From positions 24,937,501 to 25,001,500 of the forward strand of contig NC_089041.1 in the NCBI RefSeq assembly GCF_034140825.1: a DNA stretch of 64,000 nt, given 5' to 3'. Below, in pieces: positions 1 to 11,971 of this stretch. Every line of letters starts with the position of its first letter. Position 1 is the first letter of the stretch. Source of the stretch: Oryza sativa Japonica Group. Taxonomy: Eukaryota; Streptophyta; Magnoliopsida; Poales; Poaceae. The translations under genes and the position numbers were made by a program. Under the pieces are notes generated by a model that saw only the letters and a list, made by a program, of their open reading frames with translations, did not search any database and had not been told where the DNA came from.

Positions 1-1196
1 AATTGTTTGGTGCCGTCAATTAGTGAAATTGTGGACATGTTTTACGGTTGACAGAGGATTACATGTATTTATGTTTTATATTTTCTTGTTTCACAAAAGA
101 ATATATATTTCTTTGCTTACTGAATTGTGGAATATTTTCGGAAAAAAAATACGGGACATTGAGTAATCGACGTGAATATCTAATTAATTATTTACTATCT
201 CCGTGCACGAGTAACTTAGCTTGTCGGTTCTGACTGAGGTAGATGTCCTTTAGCTGTTAATTTTTTTAAAAAGCATTTCTCTTTTTTAATGTCGGTTCCG
301 TACAAGCTATACACGTGGTTTCATGTCTTGGCGCTTTATCTTCGACTTCGACGTAACAAGCTGCATGAGTTTTGTGCACGTCTTTAAATGTTATAGTACG
401 TTTCATATTTGAACCGTTACGGTTCTGAGGCAGTTAAATTAAACCACGTAACGACTAAAGCTGAGTTGCATGAGTAAGACCCCACGCGCACGTCATTTGC
501 CTTGTTTATCTAGTGGTAATACCTAAAAGAACCGCCAATCAACCGCCTTACTCATGTTAAAAATAATTAAATTTTATCGAGGAAAGATGAAAGATAAGGG
601 TGCTATGATACTTTATATACAATTTAATTAGACCGCAAATCCTAGATCGAGGTGACGCCACTCTATATCGTTCCACATCCGTCTATATGATATCTTTATA
701 TGTATGTCGTTCCACATTCTTATATACTCCCTTCCCTCTGGTTAGTTCCATTTTGAACTAACCAACATCAAATTTAAAAAAAACAGTGGTATCATGATAT
801 TTTTTAGGTTTAAGTTAGATTGAACGGCATGGAATTGAAATGTTGTTCTCTTAATTTTATTTTACACTATCACACCATTACAAATTCCAAACTCTTGTTC
901 TAAACAGGCACCATCTTTTTCAGTTACATCTACACTAATTTCAATAGTAATGCCATTATTATGTAGTCCTATATTTAAGGAAGAAACTAATGATATATAC
1001 GCAGATATTGTTAATAATGACCCTTTGATTACGCTATCATTACTGACAATGACATGTGGGGCTAGAGTGTCAGATAATTGGAGGTCCAAATTTTTGGAGT
1101 GGCAAAATGGTCTATTTAAAGCACCAGGTGTTTATTAGCTTCTCTCCACGTCTTCTTCCTCCCAAGAAAACTCCTCTCACTTCGCGAACGCTTCCC
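1..1196 (+). promoter_or_regulatory. 5' flanking region of the CYP78A gene
   Basis: About 1.2 kb of AT-rich sequence before the CYP78A start codon, with no coding region I can support. An open frame runs from 1056 into the gene, but the part before 1197 reads through AT-rich leader and does not look like P450 sequence. The last ~65 bases are CT-rich, typical of a grass 5' UTR. It presumably holds the promoter; I could not identify a convincing TATA box. Confidence 0.5.
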
Positions 1197-2865
1197 ATGG
1201 CGCTCTCCTCCATGGCCGCGGCGCAAGAGAGCTCCCTCCTCCTCTTCCTCCTCCCGACGTCGGCCGCCTCCGTGTTCCCGCCGCTCATCTCCGTGGTCGT
1301 CCTCGCCGCGCTCCTCCTGTGGCTCTCGCCGGGTGGCCCCGCGTGGGCGCTGTCCCGTTGCCGTGGCACGCCGCCGCCGCCGGGCGTGGCGGGGGGCGCG
1401 GCCAGCGCGCTGTCCGGCCCTGCCGCGCACCGCGTGCTCGCCGGGATTTCGCGCGCCGTCGAGGGCGGCGCGGCGGTGATGTCGCTCTCCGTCGGCCTCA
1501 CCCGCCTCGTCGTGGCGAGCCGGCCGGAGACGGCGAGGGAGATCCTCGTCAGCCCGGCGTTCGGCGACCGCCCCGTGAAGGACGCGGCGAGGCAGCTGCT
1601 GTTCCACCGCGCCATGGGGTTCGCCCCGTCGGGCGACGCGCACTGGCGCGGGCTCCGCCGCGCCTCCGCGGCGCACCTCTTCGGCCCGCGCCGCGTGGCC
1701 GGGTCCGCGCCCGAGCGCGAGGCCATCGGCGCCCGCATAGTCGGCGACGTCGCCTCCCTCATGTCCCGCCGCGGCGAGGTCCCCCTCCGCCGCGTCCTTC
1801 ACGCCGCGTCGCTCGGCCACGTCATGGCGACCGTCTTCGGCAAGCGGCACGGCGACATCTCGATCCAGGACGGCGAGCTCCTGGAGGAGATGGTCACCGA
1901 AGGGTACGACCTCCTCGGCAAGTTCAACTGGGCCGACCACCTGCCATTGCTCAGGTGGCTCGACCTCCAGGGCATCCGCCGCCGGTGCAACAGGCTAGTC
2001 CAGAAGGTGGAGGTGTTCGTCGGAAAGATCATACAGGAGCACAAGGCGAAGCGAGCTGCCGGAGGCGTCGCCGTCGCCGACGGCGTCTTGGGCGACTTCG
2101 TCGACGTCCTCCTCGACCTCCAGGGAGAGGAGAAGATGTCAGACTCCGACATGATCGCTGTTCTTTGGGTAAGTCTCCTCGTCGTCGTCTTCGTCGTAAA
2201 GCTTGAGAAGGAAACGTCCATGGCGTTTTCATGGATTGGTTTCTTGTTTTTTTCTTCAGGAGATGATCTTTAGAGGGACGGACACGGTGGCGATCTTGAT
2301 GGAGTGGGTGATGGCGAGGATGGTGATGCACCCGGAGATCCAGGCGAAGGCGCAGGCGGAGGTGGACGCCGCCGTGGGGGGACGCCGCGGCCGCGTCGCC
2401 GACGGCGACGTGGCGAGCCTCCCCTACATCCAGTCCATCGTGAAGGAGACGCTGCGCATGCACCCGCCGGGCCCGCTCCTGTCGTGGGCGCGCCTCGCCG
2501 TGCACGACGCGCGCGTCGGTGGCCACGCCGTCCCCGCCGGGACGACGGCGATGGTGAACATGTGGGCGATCGCCCACGACGCCGCCGTCTGGCCGGAGCC
2601 GGATGCGTTCCGCCCGGAGCGCTTCTCGGAGGGGGAGGACGTCGGCGTGCTCGGCGGCGACCTCCGCCTCGCGCCGTTCGGCGCCGGCCGCCGCGTCTGC
2701 CCTGGCAGGATGCTGGCGCTCGCCACCGCCCACCTCTGGCTCGCCCAGCTGCTGCACGCCTTCGACTGGTCCCCCACCGCCGCCGGCGTCGACCTGTCCG
2801 AGCGCCTCGGCATGTCGCTGGAGATGGCGGCGCCGCTCGTGTGCAAGGCCGTGGCTAGGGCCTGA
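1197..2865 (+). CDS. GE: CYP78A cytochrome P450 (GIANT EMBRYO, CYP78A13)
   Basis: Two exons, 1197-2168 and 2260-2865, separated by a 91-bp GT-AG intron, encode 525 residues. An N-terminal hydrophobic anchor (about residues 10-45) suits an ER-bound P450. The oxygen-binding I-helix FRGTDT lies at residues 328-333, right after the splice junction where CYP78A genes carry their single intron. The K-helix ETLR is at 387-390, the PERF motif at 443-446, and the heme loop FGAGRRVC at 464-471 with the Cys ligand at 471. All key residues are present. CYP78A enzymes make or modify an unidentified mobile growth signal. From memory, the rice chromosome 7 member is GE, whose loss enlarges the embryo at the expense of endosperm. 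The first ATG with a good context (1197) gives the full anchor. Exon 1 is extremely GC-rich, which creates long antisense open frames that are not genes. Family call is near certain; GE identity rests on length and neighbours. Confidence 0.95.
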
Positions 2866-4960
2866 GCCCTAGCCGCCGCCGCCGCCATTATTGCCATTGA
2901 TGTGGCTAGCGACGTTGTCGTGCTCGCATCCATACTCCTCCATAGGCAACTCGTCTAGCCAATGAAGAAAGCTACTATCTATCTATCTATCAAGCTAGCT
3001 GCTACTATCACAAACCGCATTTCGGCATCATCTTAAATTAGCTCTTAGGGGTGTAGGCGATTTTGGTTTCCCCCAAAAATTTGCTTTGCCAGTCTTTTGG
3101 TTTAAATCGAGGCATTAGTTGTGAAACATCATGAGAAGTTATTTAAATCTGAGGAATTTTGTTTGAACCTTTTCTGGTGTGCTAAATGGATCGTGCTTTG
3201 AGTATCTTATTATTCTGAATGTGTTATGTAGCTACACTCTCCTGAATCATGTGTTAACCATGCAATATTTCTCCAGTTGGCTGTCAGTTTATCAGCGTCT
3301 TGTGAATGCCGTTCATGAGAAATCTGACCATCTTCCAAATGGTTTCATCAGTTTGCTGTGATAATTAGGTTATGTTTCATGTCAGTATTATCTCTGCATT
3401 GTGTTTGTTTTATACAAGTATACTGCAACATATATAACCTTTGTACACCATGCTAGTACTGTGACATTTTCAGGTTGCATTTCTTTCCTTTTAAGACTAT
3501 GAAAGATTGCGTTATGTAACAAACATTCTATTCTTCTAATATATTGACGTGCAATCCTTTTGCGCGTTCGAGAAAAAAAAAAAAGACTATGAAAGATTAA
3601 GTTACTGAACTTCCACTAAGTATATGGCCATATGGTCTAACCTATCTCTAGAGATTAGTCACAAATCTGTTTTGTTTTGTCAAGTTGATATCCTTTTTTC
3701 TTTCTGAATGAAATCAAGATTATGTCCTTGGAACTGCATTTTGATGCTGGTCTGCATTAGGCTAAATCTCTGAATCTAGAGCCATTGCATGCTCTTGCCT
3801 GTTGCCTAATTGTAGTGCTCCGAGCATCAGATTCATGTCAGCATCAAAACTTGCTTCTTATTTCTTATCGTCGACTCATCCTTGATCAATGTGGCCAACA
3901 AAGATTTGTGAGCGCTAAGTTGCATCCACGTGTTGATCATGCATATAAACGCAAATGGGTCATTTTCTGGAATCAAGAGGATTTGGCCAACTCGCTTTTC
4001 GTTGTCACAAGGTCTACTACTAGGGTCTCATCCAAAAGATTCAACCTAAGAAGATTTGATAGCAATGTGCTGTTGCTGTTATGTTAAGATTGTTAGGATC
4101 ACAATCTGTTTACAGCATTACATCCTGACAGCCATTCTCAGTGGGACTGGAAGTACAAAACGTGGTGTTCAGAACAGTAATTTTCAAGGTAGAGATTGCT
4201 GATATATATGAGAATAATTTCTTGGCTATCATATTAATGTTACCAACACAAGGTTTGTACCTTAATCTTCATAGATTTTTCATGGTGACTCGCTCATGCT
4301 AGTCATGACTTGATGAATATGCAAGGAGCAGTCTTCAGGGATGTTACTGTCAGACAGGGCCAGGCATCTGAAGACCATCTGTCTAAGTGACAGGAAATCT
4401 TCAGGCTTCAGAGAACAGTCAAGATTCACTTAATTAAGATGGCCTGTGGCTGATCTAGGTAGTCATTAGTCAACCAAATTTCTTCATGTTCCTTTTCTTT
4501 TCCTTCCTATCTTACACTAACATAGTAACATCCAGACAGTCACGTATCCTCCTCCTTTGTGTTATGGTGAGACTAACTGTGTTCTGGAAGGTGTGAAATC
4601 CCTCACCAAAATGGCTGAAGAATTGAGAATTCAGAAGCCATGGCAGAAGTGATCATGTGCATGATGAATTGATGATAATATATCAGGGGGCCCTCATCTG
4701 GTCATCTCACCTGCCTCTCTCTTTTCTCTTTTTCTGAGACCCAAATCTTGCATAAGACTTCTGTGATTAGACAGGAATCTTGTATCCTTTCCCCCTATGG
4801 AAAGAAGCCTCCATTTTGTGATATATGGCTCACATTTTTATTCCTGATCAGGGGCAAGATCACAAAAAGGTGCTTCACTGTTGACCCATCACTACCACTT
4901 TTGTGGATTTGCTTGATGGCGTGATGCATAATTTCTCTATAGTCAAAAGTCAAGCATATT
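2866..4960. other. Intergenic, no gene seen
   Basis: The first 150-200 bases are the likely 3' UTR of the CYP78A gene. The rest is AT-rich with only short open frames lacking recognisable domains. A short A-run at about 3572-3583 is followed by a repeat of the phrase seen near 3500 (gactatgaaagatt). I see no RNA gene or clear transposon here. Confidence 0.5.
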
Positions 4961-5466
4961 TTGATAGTGGTTGAGAAAGTACCGTGAGGTAAAGTACCTT
5001 ATGCTATATCACAAGTCCATAACACCGGAAACATATAGGATGAGTTTTTTTCTTAACTTTCCCAACTCACATCTCTCGTGTTACCCGCGCACGTATTTTA
5101 AACTGCTAAACGATATATTTTTTGCAAAAGTTTTCTATACGAAAGTTGCTTTAAAAAATCATATTAATCCATTTTTCAAAAAAAAGCTAATACTTAATTA
5201 ATCATACGTTAATGAGTTCCTCTATTTTACGTGCATCAAGGATTAGTTCCCAACTGTGTATGCCGAACACAGCCATAGTTCTCAAGACACGTAAAAAACA
5301 TAATAAACATAATAACTTTTTTGAGAATCTCTACCTTCTTGAATAATCTAAATTATTGCCTATAATTCAGCAGCCAAACGCTAAAAAACTTAGACTTTTC
5401 AGATCCTCAGAAGTTTGCTACTCACCATCTACTTCATACAATCTCGAGCTCTCTTAAACAGGGCCT
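4960..5466. repeat. MITE-like repeat, copy 1 of a dispersed family
   Basis: The core at 5131-5215 (phrases such as tctatacgaaagttg, then ctaatacttaattaatca) recurs at about 6010-6113, 37119-37203 and 38733-38825. The segment ends near 5465 with ctcttaaacagggcct, similar to the end of the copy near 37260 (ctctcgaacagagcct), so both probably carry related terminal repeats. There is no coding capacity. This is a non-autonomous DNA element; the superfamily cannot be fixed from the sequence alone, and the outer limits are approximate. Confidence 0.5.
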
Positions 5467-5740
5467 CAAGGATAATTTTGCCTCCAAAGCCTCAAAAAGA
5501 TACCCAAATCCTCCTCATGGCGACCTTTTGTCAACTCTTGGAACAGAGAAAATGGTCAGGTCGTTTGTCACACGATCAAACAAAGTAGAGAGAAAGAAAA
5601 AAGAAGGAAAGAAAGGATGGGATTGGGTTGTTTTTCCCCTGGACAGAAAAAGAACAGGGCCCAGCCCAACTACCACGACGGCACGACCTGAATTTGTGGT
5701 TAGCTGTAGATGTTTTCATGGCACACCTTCCACGTGCAAA

Positions 5741-5848
<108 letters not shown>

Positions 5849-5954
5849 TTGCCACCAGCAGCTTAGTGTAATTATATGCTCGAATAATAAACTGAAGAAA
5901 AAGTGAACAAGTGGTTGGTGCTGTGTAACACAGTACTAGTGTTCTTTGGTTGAA

Positions 5955-6145
5955 GATTGAAGGAAGATTTAGCTCGCTTTTCATGTACATATTTTCCAAA
6001 CTATTAAACGGTCTTTTCTAAAAAATATTTATATATAAAGTCGCTTTAATAAAACCATACAAGTCCATTTTTCAAATCTAAAATGATTAATACTTTATTA
6101 ATCGTATATTAATGGCTAATCTCGTTTTTCGTATCTCCCCAATCT
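5955..6145. repeat. MITE-like repeat, copy 2 of the dispersed family
   Basis: A diverged copy of the 4960-5466 family. It shares the block with ccatttttcaaa and the downstream attaatactttattaatcg phrase in the same order and spacing. No coding capacity; boundaries approximate. Confidence 0.45.
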
Positions 6146-7660
6146 TTTTATTTCCTTTCAAACACTACGTCAACTTGTATTTTGTTTTTCCTTATTTAGA
6201 TGGATAAACATGTACTATATACTACAATCCCCTGTTGTCAACTGGTTTCATTTGATCATTGGAGGACAATGTAAAGAAAGTACTACTTTCTTCAGTCATC
6301 TTTATTTATCTTCGGGATAGCTAATTTTAGGGGGGAGGGGGGGTTGGAGAAAATTCAAAGGAAATTTTATAATTCTTAGGAATATTTTCTTATTAGCTCC
6401 TTTGGAGAAAAGGAATACGACTGACAAATATCACATGAATTTAGTTCTGATGCCTCAGTTCTACAGGAATATAAGTATAAACTTAGACCTCATATTTTTA
6501 TTTTTCTTTGAGAAGTCCGATGCATTCCCTCCCCTTTTCTCTCTAGTATTTTTCCTCAAAATAACTTCCTCCAAAATCCCTCTGAAATTCCAATGTTTTA
6601 TTTCCTATGGACAATCCAAATGCATAAACTCTTGAATTCGCATGTTTTAAAATCACTTAGGAATCCAAAGTATATATATGACATGATATTCATACATTCT
6701 TTTTCAATTTATGCGTTTTGAAAACACTATATTCCAAAGAGAAACCCTTAGCTCTCCCGACGTCAAATAAGAGTGACCGTTCTCGCATTCACTCCATCGC
6801 ACCACTTCATGCCGCAAAATGTTTCCATTTGAAATTATTGTTTATTTATACATACGACCCACGCCCGACTCAACCATTGCATGACACTACTGTTATTTTC
6901 CTAGACCCACATAGAGATAAACTCAGTGCAAGGATTAGTGGATAGAGATGCGATCGAATGTTAGTCGTACGTCATGGTCGTATATAGTAGGCCGTCATGA
7001 CATTAGTGGATCGTATGGCACCCTCAATGTATATTTTTTCTATGAAAGCTGTCCTCTTTGGGAGCCCGATGTGAAGGAAAAAATATCATGCTAGCTTTCT
7101 TTGTGACCTATTCCTCTCCCTCCTCCTACTCCACTCCCCTAGCTTCTGTCGCATGAGGTGGAGCTCATTTGGTTGGCAAGGGAGACGTCGACCGGACTTT
7201 GTCCTCGGAACTAGGATTCTCTTTTTCATTAACATGTGAGCCCGATAAACCCTAGACCCACATGCTAGTGACAAAAAAAACATGGCAACTTTGAAGGTAG
7301 AGGACCTCAATCTTTGATGAGCTTCCTTCTCATCCTCTATTGTCACTAGAGCTCATTTGGTTGGGACGATGCCATCCATTAGATTTGGTGACATCCCGAG
7401 GGACAAAAGCGGTTAGGGGGTAGGGAGGTCAGACACTAGAGATGGTACGGGGCAATGGCGTAATGGCTAGCGTCAGGGAAAATAATATGGAGACAACACC
7501 GTACGATGACATTTACCTTGAGCCCTCAGATTTAAGGCTGCGTGGATTTCCTCGGGAGGACATCGTCACCTCATCACCGGGAGCATACAAGAGAGAAGAG
7601 TGGATATGCGCGTTGTGAATTTTCGATGTTTCAGGCAGCACATACGGATGTTTCTCGTAT
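6146..7660. other. Intergenic, no gene seen
   Basis: Mixed sequence before the NPF gene. The phrase agctcatttggttgg occurs twice (around 7163 and 7350), each preceded by similar pyrimidine-rich text, suggesting a degenerate direct duplication or transposon debris. Open frames here have no recognisable domain. Confidence 0.4.
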
Positions 7661-7993
7661 TTCGATCAAAATGTTAAAGTGGGGATTTTGATGGCGTTTC
7701 TTTTTTTTTTTTGTGGCACAGTTCCTCAGCAAGACAAGCGCACGGCTTCACCCACTCACCTACTACCTCTGCGTTGTTTCGCCCCGTCTGCTAGCGCGGC
7801 GGGTCGTTGTCTTCTTCATCAACAGGAGGCGGCAAGTAGCCAAGTAGGAGGCATCCCCATAGTCGCGCAACCTTACCTCCGGATCTTCGTATTATATTGT
7901 TTTATATTGTTTCTTCTTCTTCTTCTTCTTGTTTGTGTAGCAAGTAGCAACGGAGTCTCAGATCAGATTAGCCGCCACAGGGGAGGGGAGACC

Positions 7994-10891
7994 ATGGACG
8001 AGGCCGCCGCCGGCCAACGCGCCAGTCCTCTTCTTGCCAAGGTACGGCGAACCGCGGAAACTGCTAATCCCCGCAGGCGCCTATCCTGACCTTTTCCTCT
8101 TGTATATATGTGTGTTTCTTGCTTTGCTGCCTTATGGGGTTTCAGGGGAAGCAGAATAGTATGATGCAAAGATTGTGGCTTTACCGATCAAGATTTGGTT
8201 TTTACTACAGTTGGGTGTGGGGATGTGAGCTGGAGTAAATTTTTTTGTTGTTGTTTTTTTTAAAGCAGAAAATGCAAATCGTAGTCTGAAATTGAGAAAA
8301 GAAAAATGCGATGACTGATAACTGCTACCTGGATACTGATCTTTGATGTTGATAAGGATTATGAAACCCCGAAGATGTCTAGTGCGTATTTCATTCCGTC
8401 GGTGGATTTGGTCAAAGAATGTTGAGTTTTAGATTGTTGTACCTTGTTTTGGAACGCGAAATTTTGCAGATCGAATAAGCTGTTTTCGATCTACTCAATC
8501 ACATTGCGGTGTTTATGCTGACGTCTGGCCTTCTGTCAGAATGATGGATCAAGCTATGGTGAAGAATCACAGAGTTTATTGGAAGAACAGGAGCCACAGG
8601 TTAAAACTAAACAATCTGGCTGGAGAGCACCATCAATCATTCTGGGTGAGCCTTGTTATATAAGCATACCCTTCTTCTCGTAAAATCAAAATCTTCTCTC
8701 CATCGAAAACTGTGTGAAAACCAATTCATATATAGAGGGATTGGAGCACCCATCGGTGCATCACTATATAAACATTCTTTACCATGATGCCACAACTAAT
8801 GCTCACAAATCATGCAGGACTTGAATGCTTGGAGAGCATGGCTTTCAATGGCATTGCCACAAATCTAGTTGTGTATATTCGCTCAGTTCTCCATGGTGGC
8901 ATCGCTTCCAGTGCTTCAACTTCTTCTCTTTGGTACGGTACTAGTTTCTTTGTGCCTATACTTGGAGCAACCATTGCAGATACTTACTGGGGAAACTATA
9001 AGACAGTCTTGATCTCCTTTATCATGTATTTACTTGTAAGATCAGTTTTCCTGCTCAACTGCTCAATCTTATTCACATTTCATTGAACAATTGAACTACT
9101 CCAGAGTCAAGATGATGCATTTTTGTTGTAGAAAGGTCATAATGAAATACCGATGCACATTTCAGGGTACGGTATTCATTACTGTTGGAGCTTTTCTGCC
9201 TTCTGCTCCAGCCTTATGCAACACGGAATCATGCTCATCAATGAATGGGACTCAACATCTAGTATACTTCTCAGGCCTGTATCTCACTGCTATTGGTTGT
9301 GGCGGAGTAAGGTCTGCGTTGCTTCCGCTTGGTGCAGATCAATTCAACAACGATAGCAGTTTAGATATACAAAAGAGAAGGAATTTCTTCAGTTTATTCT
9401 ACATTTGTGTTATCTTTGGTGTGATTACTTCTGGCACCATCGTAGTATGGATTCAGGAAAATGTGAGCTGGGCTATAGGATATGGTGTTGCCACTGCATG
9501 CATAGCTCTTGCTCTGATAGGCTTTTTGGTGGGAACACCAATATTTCGGCGACATGAGCCCCATGGTTCTCCAGTAAGGAGTGTTTTCCAGGTCATTGTT
9601 GCCTCTTTTAGGAACTTGGCCTTGGAGCTTCCTGCTGATAGCTCTCTTCTTTATGAGGTCAGGAGAAAGAACACACAGAAGAGTGAACCAAAGTTGGCTC
9701 ACACTGATGATTTCAGGTACTAATCTTTCTTTACAGTATATAATTGAGTCTGAGAAACGTATGACATTTCCCTTTTACTATCATGCTGTTTCAGCACCAG
9801 TTGATTTTATCATGTACATATTTTTCTCAGCTGTTAATTACTCGACAATTTCTGAACAAAAAACCTGACATCATAACTCATTGATGATCACTCCTCTGGT
9901 TGTGTAGCTCATGCAGCTTATGCAGACAAAATAGGAACAGAAAAGTATTTAAAGCATGAAATAATAAACTGTAATAATTATTTGTTCAGAATCGAGTGTA
10001 ATTTTAACGGTGTCCCCCTATACTTGAAGTTGGTTTAATTCCTTAGATAATCAACTTGCTAATCCTAGCTTTTGCCTCAGATTCTTAGACAAGGCTGCCA
10101 TTATGTCTGATCTGAGCTTGGACCAAGACAGTTGCACAAGTCCATGGAGGATCTGTACTGTAACTCAAGTCGAGGAATTGAAAATACTAATCCGTTTACT
10201 TCCAATATGGGCAACCGGGATATTCTTTTGTGTTGGGATCTCTCAAATGCACACCACCTTCATTCAGCAGGGGACTGTGATGAACACCAAGATTGGCTCA
10301 CTCTCCATTCCAGCAGCTTCCCTGTATTCATTTGAAGTGATATGCGTGACATTCTGGGTTTTCCTGGTGAACAAAGTCATCATACCAGTGACCAGAGCAT
10401 GCTTTGCAAACGGGGCGGAAATGACGCAGCTGCAGAGGATCGGCATCGGGCGATTCCTGATGATATTCGCCATGGCGATCGCCGCATTTCTAGAGATGAA
10501 GAGGCTAGAGAGCGTCCAGGGGGGCGATCAGCCCCTGAGCATCGCGTGGCAGCTCCCGCAGTACTTCGTCATCGCTGGGGCGGAGTGCTTCACCATCATC
10601 ACTCAGCTGGAGTTCTTCCACGGTCAGGCGCCGGACTCCATGAAGAGCATGCTGACGGCATTCGCGCTGCTCACCACCGCCCTCGGCAACTACTTCAGCT
10701 CGGCGATCATCACCCTCATCGCGAGGGTGACCGGGACATGGCATAGCCCTGGATGGATACCAGATGATCTGAACAAAGGGCACCTTGACTACTACTACTG
10801 GTGTCTCGCAGCCATCTCAGCTGTAAATTTCGTTGTTTACATCTATTTTGCCAGTAAATACAAGTTGAAGAAGGCTGTCATCCAAGTCTAA
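7994..10891 (+). CDS. NPF (NRT1/PTR, POT family) transporter
   Basis: Five exons with GT-AG junctions and matching phases: 7994-8041, 8540-8645, 8818-9035, 9166-9716 and 10081-10891, giving 577 residues, the usual size for plant NPF carriers. Family marks include SGWRAPSIILGLECLES leading into TM1, GADQFNN in mid-protein, DDFRFLDKAA before the central loop, and LEFFHGQAPDSMKS near the C-terminus. Hydrophobic segments fit twelve membrane spans with a large central loop (about residues 240-320). These proteins are proton-coupled importers of nitrate, peptides, hormones or glucosinolates; the substrate cannot be read from sequence. One oddity: the TM1 motif normally ExxE[RK] reads E54-C-L-E57-S58, so the basic residue is replaced by Ser. 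The first exon codes only 16 residues, and the start is the only ATG in frame with it. I assign family with high confidence, subfamily not. Confidence 0.93.
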
Positions 10892-11971
10892 AGTTTTTGT
10901 AAAGTTACCAATTGCCACCACGTGAAGTGTTTATAGATTGTATATGTTAAATTATACTCCAGTTAGGTTTTAGAAGGACCATTATATCCCAAAATAGCTT
11001 CAGGTTGATCTGAGGAAGCTACCCGTATCGGCAAATGTACTTAATTCAATTTGTCAAAAGAATTATGTATCCCTAATGTTGTAATTTCACAATGAGTAGT
11101 AGAATGATAGTTTTACTTGTGCATGGAAGTGAGTTTGAAATGGAAATGTTGAACATTTGTTCTTTTGGATCTGTTGTATTTAGATTATTCCTATGTACAT
11201 GACAGCATATTTGCATTATGCATTATGAATATTTACATGACAGTATATTTAGGAGGAGATTGGAAGATTAGCTTTGTTTTTAGCATGTTCTGCCTGCCAA
11301 TAGTTGATGAGAAAATCAACAATTTCATAGTTGCTTTTTTTTTTCTAAAACAGTTTGATTGATCTATGGAAAAATTACATAAACCATTCCAGAAGTCACT
11401 TAAGTCATTTGTGACAAGTTTTAACATTCCATCACATAAGTCATTTTGTTGTAAATGCCCACCCACTCTACTTAGTTTTATTAAAAAAACCACCTCAGCG
11501 CGCACGTGCTTAATCGAATCGATTATGTTTTCATAAATTGTGAGGCGTCTACGTGGTCTTTCTTTACCAAAAGTAAATACATTTACGAGTATAGTCTTGG
11601 CACATTTTTGGAGATTGCATAAATAGAATTGCAACAAAATCAAGTAGGAGGGTAGACACATCCGCAAAAATGACTTATGGGGGTGAAATCATGAACTTGC
11701 AGTGATCTCCTATTTTCTGTGAGGTTCATTAACATTTTTAGCTGCATCGATTCATCTCAAAAATGAAAAAGAGAACATATAAAAAAAAAGAGAAATAAAC
11801 TGCAGTAAATAACTGTTCAAAGAAATGAATAATAGCCCGTACCCCTCTCCCACCACTCCATCCTGGCCGTCCGATCTCAATCCGACGGCCCACTTCGCCA
11901 TTTAGGCCAATTTTCTCTCCAAGGGAGGCCCAAAACCCTCACTCCCCCTTCGCGATCTCCTCCGCTCCAAA
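10892..11971. other. Intergenic between the NPF and PPR genes
   Basis: It holds the 3' UTR of the transporter, an AT-rich middle, and a possible MITE at about 11425-11690 whose ends share an inverted phrase (cataagtcattttg on the left; caaaaatgacttatg on the right). The last ~130 bases before 11972 are the leader of the PPR gene. No RNA gene seen. Confidence 0.4.
11425..11690. mobile_element. Possible MULE-type MITE
   Basis: About 35 bases at each end can be paired as imperfect inverted repeats around the shared ATAAGTCATTTT core. I could not find a clear target duplication, and the interior has no gene. Tentative. Confidence 0.3.

Noticed and set aside
1056-1196. Upstream extension of the CYP78A frame
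   Set aside because: It adds 47 residues unlike any P450 leader; the ATG at 1197 gives the normal membrane anchor.
1116-1940. Long antisense open frame of 274 codons opposite CYP78A exon 1
   Set aside because: Arg/Ala/Gly-rich text is the mirror of GC-rich P450 codons; it has no domain and the sense gene is certain.
2029-2757. Antisense open frame over CYP78A exon 2
   Set aside because: It crosses the intron and reads as low-complexity basic sequence; a shadow of the P450.
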